From Zygnema circumcarinatum (lineage: Eukaryota > Streptophyta > Zygnematophyceae > Zygnematales > Zygnemataceae), in assembly GCA_037447605.1 (NCBI GenBank), contig CM074810.1:443267-463266 (forward strand): a stretch of 20,000 bases of DNA, in the 5' to 3' direction. Below, one piece after another: positions 1 to 15,505 of the stretch. The notes beneath the pieces were generated by a model. That model ran no database searches. It worked only from the letters and a program-made list of their open reading frames with translations, and was not told the DNA's origin. The position numbers and the translations under genes are program-made. Each line of letters starts with the position of its first letter. Position 1 is the stretch's first letter.

Positions 1-174
1 GGGGAGGGAGGGAGGGGAGGGGAGGGAGGGAGGTGTGCAATGTGTAAAGAGATTGCTTTCAAGATCCCGAATTGAAGAGGACCCCGAAAATGGCAATATA
101 AATAAGATTTTCTTTACAGATGCAATGAAATTAAACTGCATACGACGACCTGTATGTGTCTTAAGTTAAAATAC

Positions 175-8094
<7,920 letters not shown>

Positions 8095-8261
8095 GGTGGC
8101 AGCGATACTATCTCTCAGTAATTAAGAAAAAGTTTATGCGGAAAAAATCGACAGTTGGCGTAAAGTTTTGAAGTCCACCCGAGAAGGAAACGAACAACTA
8201 TAGGGCAGCTTGAAGCGGATCTGCATCACTATTAAAGGCTTCCTTTAGATGTACGACAGAG

Positions 8262-8724
8262 AGAGGAGGGAAGAAAGTGAGGGAGAGCGAGAGAGGGAGA
8301 GGGAGAACGAGGGGGAGGGAGGGCGAGAGGGAGAGGGAGAGAGGGGGAGAGAGAGTGGAGGAGTGTGTGTGGGGAGTGAGAATCACATGTGAAAGGGTAT
8401 CCCATTTTTAACACATTTGAATGTACCGTTTGAATCTGATGTCTTCACTGCAAAGTGCATTCTATCAAAATATGCAAGACCTAAGAATCCTCTGCATCCT
8501 GGAGAATGAGGGGAATGGAAGGAAATTACGAAGGGAAGGAGAGAGATGGGAAGGGATTGCAGGGAAGGAGAGGGACAAGGGAGAGGGAAGGAGGGAGAGA
8601 TGGAGGGAGGGAGAGAGCGGGAGGGAGGCAGGCGAGGAGAGGGGAAGAGGGGGCGGGAGAGAAACAGAGAAAGTGAGAAACAGGAAGATGGCGAGAGACG
8701 GAAAGAGAGCGAGTCCGAAACATG

Positions 8725-8755
<31 letters not shown>
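8262..8755. repeat. GA-rich tracts upstream of AP1G
   Basis: Two degenerate GAGGGA/GAGA tracts on the plus strand (8262-8358 and about 8500-8755) with about 140 bases of unique sequence between them. They are CT-rich in the AP1G direction and may lie in its leader or promoter. Confidence 0.85.
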
Positions 8756-8861
8756 TGCTGCATCCTTACCATTCAGATGGCGAGAAAGGTGGAACATGTG
8801 CTTCCATCGCCTGTTTGCAGAGCGCCCCTTCCGCTCCTCTCCTTCTCCTTCTCCCTCACTT

Positions 8862-8897
8862 CCTCACCCTCTCCCTCACCCTCTCCCTCACCCTCTC
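8862..8897 (+). repeat. 12-base tandem repeat, three copies
   Basis: Three perfect consecutive copies of CCTCACCCTCTC at 8862-8873, 8874-8885 and 8886-8897, embedded in a longer CT-rich stretch (8826-8930). Confidence 0.9.
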
Positions 8898-9146
8898 TGT
8901 CTCTCCCTCTCTCCTCCTCCCTCTCTCAAAGGGAGACCGCTTCGCCTGAGCGGTTGCCGACCGCCCCCTTCAGGCCTCAGCCTTGAACAGTTCAACCTTA
9001 CAGCCAGGATCCACATCACGTTTACCTCAGTGGACAGTTAGATCCATGTGGTGAGATCTACTAGAATCCCTTTGAGGTGGATCCAATTTTCCTTGCTCCA
9101 CGTCATCATAGTGGCCCTTCTTGAAGTCGGGTCATCAACTCATCAT

Positions 9147-9198
9147 CCAATGAAAAATTGACACGTTGAAAAAAGTCCACGTGACAAATTATGATTGG
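9147..9198. promoter_or_regulatory. CCAAT boxes and G-box in the divergent promoter region
   Basis: A CCAAT pentamer at 9147-9151, the palindromic G-box core CACGTG at 9178-9183 and an inverted CCAAT (ATTGG) at 9194-9198 lie within about 50 bases. These are common plant promoter motifs bound by NF-Y and bZIP/bHLH factors. They lie about 470 bases before the THG1 ATG and 1.05 kb before that of AP1G. The motifs are visible; function is inferred. Confidence 0.4.
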
Positions 9199-9457
9199 CT
9201 GATAGTCATGATTTGCGTTTGATAAACGAAGAGTTAATTTGTGTATCTTTGGATCCACCTTGGATTCAAAGGAGGAAGTCAAGGGTTCAACTTCAGACTT
9301 GCAGAGGGTAGCTGTTCAAGAAACATAAGGAAAAGGATGCAGGTTTCATGCTGCTGCTGCAAATCTGCATTGATATTTGCCAATTTGAACACAGCATTTC
9401 AGGCAGGATGTCAACATGTTGATGCTCTAAAAAGCTGAATCTAGAAAGCTTGAGTTG

Positions 9458-9487
9458 AAAAGCTTGATTTCAATCAATCAAGCTTTT
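9458..9487. repeat. Perfect 12-bp inverted repeat (hairpin)
   Basis: Arms 9458-9469 and 9476-9487 are exact reverse complements (AAAAGCTTGATT and its partner) around a 6-base loop, with two further T after the second arm. It lies about 170 bases upstream of the THG1 start codon. Confidence 0.85.
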
Positions 9488-9660
9488 TTCCCTCAATCTT
9501 TTGTCCAGTTTTTGGTTGATTGTGACTTGGAGTAGCTGTGCTTGAAGGCTGCAGAATCTTGACTACTGTATTGCAGACGAGAGGTGTTGGAGGGGAGAGA
9601 GGTGAGGGAGGGACAGTAGGGAGGGAGGGAGAGAGGGAGGCGCTGCTGCAGACCGAGTAG

Positions 9661-9836
9661 ATGGCCAACAGCAGGTACGAGTACGTGAAGCAGTTCGAAC
9701 TGCAGGATGCGCTCCTGCCGCACTGCTGGGTAGTCATCAGGATTGATGGCCGGGCGTTCACTAAGTACGTCTCTCTCTCCCCCCCCTTTCTCTCTCTCTC
9801 TCCCCCCCCGCCCTCTCTCTCTCTCTCCCCCCCCCC

Positions 9837-9904
<68 letters not shown>

Positions 9905-12327
9905 TCTCTCTCTCTCTCCCTCTCTCTCTCTCTCTCGCTCTCTCTCGCTCTCTCTCTCTCTCTCTCTTTCTTTCGCACTTACAGAAAGTTGAAATTTGCA
10001 GTTGAGGTTTGAAATTCTATAGTGGAGTCTAAAATGTTCTGAATGTTGTATATTCATGTGAAGGTTCTGCAAGGATCACGACTTCGAAAAACCAAATGAT
10101 GAGCGGGGTTTGCAACTTATGAACGCATGCGCCAAAGCTGTGATGGAGGATTGTTCCGACATAGTGTTTGCATACGGAGTCAGTGATGAGTACAGGTATT
10201 CCATTTTCCCATTGACTAGAATCCATTCACTTTCCTCTCTCCCTCTCTCTCTCTCCCTCTCTCTCCCTCTCTCTCGCTTTCCCTCTCTCTCACCTATACA
10301 CACACAGAGAGTGTGTGTACACCTCTTTTCAAAGGAGGGTCTGCGATTCTTTTGTGTTTCATATGATTTTTCCGTGCATCAAATGCTGAGTCTGCTCGTG
10401 TATGCTTTTGAAATTGGTCGGCGGTTCTTTTTTCTGAGATAGAAGTGAATGTTTCCATGGGTTGGAACGTCCCAGTTTTGTATTGCAAAGAAACAGCACT
10501 CTCTACCAACGAAGAGCAAGGTGAGAGCCTTAATTTCCTCTACAACAGACTTTCTGCTCTAAGTTTCGTTATTGCAAAACATGTATTTCAGTCTGTAATT
10601 CACTTCAAAGAATGTGTGATGCTTGGTAGTTGATATTATATATACTAATACTAGTTATTGATAATGATGCTTGTCAAAGTATGTCTACGCTGCTGCTGAT
10701 TTCCCTCATCCTCACATGATTTTTGGAGGAGGGCTGTGCTCTGCAGCAAATTAATTTCGGTTGTAGTCTCTTTGTTTTCCGCCACATATGTCATGCTTTG
10801 GCCGATATTCATGGGCAACACGATGTTGCGATATGCTCCTTCGTTTGATGGCCGTACAGTCTGCTACCCGACTGAGGCCATCCTGAGCGACTATCTCTCG
10901 TGGCGTCAGGTGGACTGTAGGAACCTGTACCCTCATTGTCTTAAAAATCAAAAGCATGAGAAGAGCACAGTTGGTTATGTGGGTCTATTCTCTCTCCCTC
11001 CCTCCCTCCCTCCCTCCCTCCCTTCGTCCTCCCTCCAAGGTGTTGATCTCGGGTTCCTTTGGAGTATTCAGCATTTTTTGGGTGCTTCTGGTTTTCCCTG
11101 TAGTCGATGTTTCCGTGGAGTTGATGAATATGAAAGATTTAAGGTCGTCTGCATTGCATTCAGAAAGAATTTCCTGTGCGGACCTCATGCGCTCTGATGT
11201 AGCCAGGAGGAGGCTCAGGAGCCTACCTATGGAATGTTCAGTTTTTTCCTTTCTATGGGCTTTCTGCATGTTTGGCTTGGACCTGAAGTTGCAGGATGCA
11301 ATGTGGTAGCATGTTTTTACTCTCTTTTTTATCTAATGTTACAGGAATCTTGTCGGAGAGTCTTCATTTCTGAACTAATTTCTTGGGGGCTGTTCGGGAT
11401 GAGAGTGAAGCTCGGACAACCTATGTACTAACTTGCTCTCATGAATTGCAGGCCATATAAATAATCAATACAATACCTGCTACTGGGCATTAGTGAAGTC
11501 AGGCCTCTCTCCTTCAGATGCTCAGAAGCGACTAAAGGTTTTTCCCCACTATCCCAATCCTGCCTTTCAATGGAGCTGAATTTCTACACTTTTTGCTTTT
11601 TATTCTCTTGTGGTATGAGCTTGTTTGGCTGAACTACTCTTAGGAGAGAAATTTTTGTTTGAATGTAGGGCACCACAGCAAGCGTGAAGAATGAACTTCT
11701 GTTTGAAGAATTCGGCATCAACTATAACGAACTCCCAGAGATGTTCAAAAAGGGGACCTCTCTGTACCGGCAGGAGGTGAGAGAGCGTTTTTTTTGGCTT
11801 TCCCACCTGCTCTCAGTCTCAGCATTAGAGAAGAATGTTCAACCCTATTTAAAAAATAATACTTAAGCTTGTTTAGTAACATAGTTTGAGGCTGCAATGA
11901 TCTGCACTATCCTTTCACTTGAAGGCTGTTGCTTCACCATTTCTGTGAGGTTTTTAGTGAAACTGCAGATTTGCTCACGTACGGTGGTGATGGTAAAGAG
12001 GGGACTCTCGCTCTCTCCCTCACTCTCGCTCCCTCCTCCCCTCTCCCTCTCCCTCTCCCTCTCCCTCTCTCCCTCTCCCTCGAATATTCCTGCCTTTTCG
12101 ACTTTATGATCCACCGCGCTGACTTTGCTGAATTTAATTGAACTTCATATCATATGTATTCGCCGTTGTGGCAGCAATCAGAGGAGGTGAAAATTGGCAG
12201 CAATGGGGAAGCGGTGGTGCGATCGAGATGGAAAGTCACAGCCTTTCATGGAGACATAATTCAAGACACCTTTTGGTTGAACAATAGGCACATCCTTGGG
12301 GACGCAAAAGAAAGGCAGAAAATGTGA
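9661..12327 (+). CDS. THG1: tRNA-His guanylyltransferase (Thg1), single domain
   Basis: Adds the G-1 nucleotide to the 5' end of tRNA-His by 3'-to-5' polymerisation, the identity element for histidyl-tRNA synthetase. Seven exons: 9661-9764, 10064-10195, 10476-10520, 10747-10916, 11452-11537, 11669-11776, 12175-12327 (TGA 12325-12327). All introns are GT-AG and in phase; 798 nt, 265 aa. The metal-binding residues align with the human numbering: D29-G30 in RIDGR, D76-E77 in YGVSDEY. The HINNQYN signature starts at H152. KPND, QRRAS, SFDGR and the C-terminal DIIQDTFW are also family features. An in-frame TAG directly before the ATG (9658-9660) fixes the start. Exon 3 is only 45 nt and lies in none of the long open frames. 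The protein has one catalytic domain, like the animal and fungal enzymes. It shows no clear targeting peptide, so it is probably nuclear/cytosolic. Confidence 0.96.
9770..9968 (+). repeat. (CT)n-rich tract in THG1 intron 1
   Basis: Starts a few bases after the exon 1 donor (9765-9766) and runs about 200 bases as CT dinucleotides with C-runs early on. It is pyrimidine-rich on the coding strand. Smaller CT tracts occupy intron 2 (about 10225-10290), intron 4 (about 10988-11038, CCCT units) and intron 6 (about 12008-12082), all in the same strand sense. Confidence 0.95.
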
Positions 12328-12403
12328 GCCTTGTTTGAACATGTTGCGGCTTCATGTAGCCCTAAATTGGGGCAGAAGAAATGCAAGCTAATTTTTGTTT
12401 TTA

Positions 12404-12429
12404 CATACATACATACATACATACATACA
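12404..12429. repeat. (CATA)n tetranucleotide run
   Basis: About six copies of a CATA/TACA unit on the plus strand, downstream of the THG1 stop codon. Confidence 0.9.
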
Positions 12430-12840
12430 CCATGCATCCTGCCTTTTGTGACGTTTGCATCAGAAATGGCCAAAAAACAGCTGCCACGTGGCCATAAATG
12501 ATTGGCATGTTCCCGATTGCCTAGGTCCGCACTCGAGCCCTCGTGGTTTTCGGGAGAGGGGACGGGGGCTCCTTCAAGAGAGGTCTGCCGCTCTTTGCCA
12601 CAGAGTTCCGTAAAAGGCTTTACGGCGAACGACTGTAACTGGGACTGAGCATGTGTACAGTATAAGAACTTGAATTGAAATTTCCCATTCTATTGTCAAA
12701 GATGGTAATGACGACCAGATGCGGCCACCCTTCAGTGCGTGCGCGAACAGCGATCCGACGATGGAACTTTGTCAATCGCCAAATGGACACGTGGCTCATT
12801 ATCGACCGTCGACATCGTATTTTGCAGATTTGGAGACAAG

Positions 12841-12933
12841 GTAGGCGCGCGGCCCACCGTTTTCGGCCACACCTTTCCTCTCCGGGCAACTCGCAGCCAA
12901 CCTTGAGCTGCGCGGACGACGCACGCCCAATCG
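12841..12933 (+). repeat. 93-base GC-rich repeat, direct copy 1
   Basis: Matches 13200-13292 with eight mismatches in 93 positions and no gaps, 359 bases apart. Weaker similarity seems to continue upstream of both copies (about 12720-12840 versus 13090-13199). Confidence 0.9.
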
Positions 12934-12955
12934 CAACCATTGGATCCAATGGTTG
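12934..12955. repeat. 22-bp perfect palindrome
   Basis: Each strand reads the same 22 bases, centred on GGATCC, and it contains CCATTGG and CCAATGG halves. It abuts the end of direct copy 1 and lies between it and the inverted copy. Confidence 0.95.
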
Positions 12956-12985
12956 ATCCAACCTATGGTCCGTCCAGCGCATGGC

Positions 12986-13044
12986 CCGAAATGACTTTGG
13001 CTGCCGTGTCCGTCCGCGATTGGGAGAGCGTCGGCCGGGCAGCT
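12986..13044 (-). repeat. Inverted partial copy of the repeat
   Basis: The reverse complement of 12986-13044 aligns with 13265-13336. Shared blocks are AGCTGCCCGG, CCCAATCGCGGACG, CACGGCAGCCAAA and CATTTC, with one gap of about 10-12 bases and a few mismatches. It also aligns with the end of direct copy 1. Confidence 0.8.
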
Positions 13045-13199
13045 GAAATTCTTTTCGGTCCTCCCTCGCCGCGAGTACGAGCAGGTGCAGCCCCCCTTCG
13101 GCGCGTCACGTCACGTCACGCGCACCGTACGCGACCATTCCCCCACGGCGATGGCGCCACCTGTCTGTCCGTACAGTCCTATCCAAGATTTGAGATGAG

Positions 13200-13292
13200 G
13201 TAGACGCGCGGCCCACCATTTTGGGCCACACCTTTCCTCTCCGGGCAGCTCGCGGCCAACCTTGAGCTGCCCGGACGGCGCTCGCCCAATCG
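13200..13292 (+). repeat. 93-base GC-rich repeat, direct copy 2
   Basis: Second copy of the repeat at 12841-12933. Together with the inverted copy at 12986-13044 it could form a foldback with about 220 bases of loop. It ends about 140 bases before the likely start codon of the unknown gene. Confidence 0.9.
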
Positions 13293-13432
13293 CGGACGCT
13301 TACGTCGCGCACACGGCAGCCAAAACCATTTCAGGGCTGCCCGGGGCCCACCCCAAGGCCACGCCCTCCGGCCCGGGACATCATTTCTCCCTCACTCACC
13401 TCACCCTCCCTCTCTCTCCCCCCTGCTCACCT

Positions 13433-14553
13433 ATGGCCGTGCAGAAGGCTGCAGCTGCTTTGTGCGCCTTATGGCTGCAAGCAATGCAACTGCTCGCAGC
13501 AGCGCTAAGCAGCGGGTTGAAGGCTGCTGTAGCGGCCCGCACGCAGCTTGAAGGCCTTGCCTTCGATTTTTGCAGTGTCCCATGGCTGGTCGTCATGGAA
13601 AATCTTGGATACAGCTTGCTGGACACGGCTTGGTTCTGGCTGGGTGTGGGCGCCAAAGAAGTCGGAAAGTCATACCTTTCCGTTGTGGACTGGCTGCACA
13701 AGGAGTTCGCAAGGGAGTTAACCAATCCTCGCCGGGTATGACCTGCTGCACCTTATAAAGCTTTCAAGCCTTTTTTTTTAGGGTTGTTAGCATCAAAAAG
13801 TTCGTTGCCTTGGTGCTTGCTTTTGTATGGATGAGTTTTTTGGGTTGGTATGCAGATGCTGGACTAATGTGGCGCTTGTTGTCTCTTGTTGGCAATACAG
13901 GTTCCCCCGACCGTGAAGACAGATCCCGCATATTACTCGCCGCTCTATCAGCCTCACCCGCCATTTAATACCAGGCAGTCCAGGCTGTATGAGCCTGAGC
14001 CACCATTTGGTGCCAGGCAGTCCGGCTTCCGTGACTCATCAGTGTTCAGTGCGAGCCAACTGGCGTTCCGTGAGCCGCAATACAGCCGCCGCCACAGTAG
14101 TACTCGGGAGGGGGAAAGGCGAATGGCAGTAAATTTGCCAAATCCCATTCCGCAAAGCTTCTCCTCTTGGAGAATGAAGCAGGAAAAAGAATGGCAAGAA
14201 ATAGCTGAATTAGCTTCTATTCGTGAAAGGTTGAATGATTGGGATCGGGAGAGGAATCGTTTCTCGGGCTGGCACGTGAATTTGGACTTGCCCCGAAACC
14301 GCTGAAAACTCCGGTGAACCCACTTCATCCCATGTGGAGTGACCCGAGAGGGGTCTTTTTGCCATCTAAGGATGGCCGCAACCTCAAGTGTCCGCTCTGT
14401 CCTTGAGAGTTTAAAGCAATGGTTGAGTCAGCGAAGCTGAAGACTGCGGAGGAATTCAAGAGAGATTGTTTGGAGGCGTACAATATGTGGCGAGCAAAAG
14501 AGGCGCCTTTCGAAAGCTCCAAAGCGAATGGGAAGATTCAGCTTCATTTTTAG
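13433..14553 (+). pseudogene. Unrecognised two-exon gene, apparently broken near its 3' end
   Basis: I do not recognise this protein. Exon 1 (13433-13735, 101 codons) follows a CT-rich leader and encodes two long hydrophobic or amphipathic stretches (about residues 6-33 and 47-75) with many Ala, Leu and Trp. Exon 2 begins at 13901 after a CAATACAG acceptor, in phase. It encodes a Pro/Arg/Ser-rich part with two PPF-x-x-RQS repeats, then a charged helical part (MKQEKEWQEIAELASIRERL), and stops at 14303-14305. Beyond about 14235 another frame (+2) looks more protein-like: LAREFGLAPKPL, then PLHPMWSDPRG and KCPLCP. That frame is interrupted by TGA at 14404-14406 and continues with AEEFKRDCLEAYNMW to TAG at 14551-14553. 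One frameshift plus one nonsense change would explain this. The alternative is a genuine 235-codon product (including the stop) ending at 14305. An upstream in-frame ATG at 13262 is possible but less likely. Confidence 0.5.
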
Positions 14554-15505
14554 TTTTAGTTGCACGTCAATTTTGCATTTTGATGTACAGTGTTTGCACT
14601 TTTGCATTCCTTCATTAGTCGGTGTCTACGTCAGCTTCAGTGTCTATGTCAGCTTCAGCTTCAGTTTCAGTTTAGTTTGCTCAGACTTTGGGAGATTGAG
14701 TGCGATTTTTTTGCTGCAACATCATTATGTTTGCAGTTTCCATCGTTGCTCAATTTCAAAGTGTAGTTCAAGAGTGTAGCTAAACATGGAACTGGCTGAC
14801 CAGCATTTTTCATTTTTCATTTTTCATTTGATTTTTTTTCAATGAGAGTGCAATAAAGCGTTCGCAGGAAATGTTGTTCAGTCGTCGCGTTGGTTTATGA
14901 GCGTTGTCCTCAATTGTATTTCGTTCATAAGAACAAAAGTGTTTTTCTTTTCCTGTTGGATGGCTCTCTCTCTGCCGGTTTTTTGCAGCACCTCCTTGGT
15001 ATGTTCATGCTCAAGGTGGTTTTGCAAAGCAGCCAGATCTTGTCCTCTCCTTGTTCCATAATTTGCCCATAATTCTTCTTTTCTGCTCTCCTCCCCTCCC
15101 CAGGCAGACGAAGAAGTCTTTTAGCTACATCGGTCGCACGTGCGAGGGAGCGACAGGATTGGTCAGCTCTTGAGCCTAAAAAACATGGAAATACTGAGGG
15201 TCTGATTACCAACCATTTCAGCAGCAGCCCCTTGAAGTGAAAACCATAAACCACCTCTATACAATCGTGGTAAGGACCCATTGGTCGGTGCCGATACTCC
15301 ATGGAACGAACATGAAAGCTTAAATTAAACACCTTTGGTGTTTCTGCAATTTTTAGGTACAACTACAACAACACTACACCCCAGAAATTGACTAACCTGA
15401 ACTAACTGATGCACGAGTTCTGGAAATCCTAAAGTTATAGAAGCCGAACTAAAACCACAATTCTTGAACCCTTCAATCAGACCTTTGCAGAAGAAGCCCA
15501 GAACC
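14554..15505. other. Convergent intergenic region
   Basis: Lies between the 3' end of the unknown gene and the stop codon of the DUF4336 gene. It contains short imperfect repeats of CAGCTTCAG/CAGTTTCAG (about 14632-14675), three CATTTTT repeats (about 14800-14828) and a poly(A)-signal-like hexamer. The rest is unique sequence that probably includes both 3' UTRs. A 145-codon minus-strand open frame (14925-15362) has no features I can recognise and no splice link to the neighbouring gene. Confidence 0.6.
14852..14857 (+). terminator. Candidate poly(A) signal AATAAA
   Basis: Canonical hexamer 299 bases after the last stop of the unknown gene, following T-rich sequence. It suits a plus-strand transcript ending here, which would suggest that the locus is or recently was transcribed. 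Position and motif are the only evidence. Confidence 0.4.

Larger units (their letters stand above)
8095..9660. other. Divergent intergenic region between AP1G and THG1
   Basis: These 1566 bases separate two start codons pointing away from each other, so they should hold both promoters and both 5' leaders. I see no convincing gene in it. Contents in order: an in-frame TAA for AP1G (8122-8124); GA tracts at 8262-8358 and 8500-8755; a CT-rich stretch at 8826-8930 with a 12-base repeat; unique DNA at 8950-9590 with a CCAAT/G-box cluster and a hairpin; and a GA-rich leader at 9590-9640 next to the THG1 start. Some of the AP1G leader could be spliced; I could not establish this. Confidence 0.7.
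12328..13432. other. Intergenic region with GC-rich direct and inverted repeats
   Basis: The first 150 bases (12328-12480) are AT-richer and hold a CATA tetranucleotide run. From about 12480 to 13400 the base composition becomes clearly GC-richer than around it. This part holds a 93-base direct repeat pair, an inverted partial copy between them and a 22-bp palindrome. It also has a coding-like 38-codon segment (12525-12638). No terminal inverted repeats, target-site duplication or transposase could be identified. Confidence 0.65.

Noticed and set aside
8862-8897. CRISPR-like short repeats
   Set aside because: The copies are contiguous with no spacers, in low-complexity eukaryotic DNA.
9241-9438. 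65-codon open frame in the divergent promoter region
   Set aside because: Short, without motifs or splice context; more likely promoter or leader sequence.
12322-12638. Alternative THG1 C-terminus using a GTGAGC donor at 12323 and the acceptor at 12524
   Set aside because: The phase would be wrong for the protein-like frame at 12525, and exon 7 already ends with the usual family C-terminus.
13262-13432. N-terminal extension of the unknown gene from an ATG at 13262
   Set aside because: It would translate part of the 93-base repeat and a CT-rich leader; the ATG at 13433 directly after the leader is more likely.
14404-14406. In-frame UGA as selenocysteine
   Set aside because: The frame it interrupts also needs a frameshift upstream, no selenoprotein family matches, and no clear SECIS-like hairpin was seen; a nonsense change is simpler.
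14925-15362. 145-codon minus-strand open frame in the convergent region
   Set aside because: No recognisable motif and erratic composition; it overlaps what should be the 3' UTR of the DUF4336 gene.
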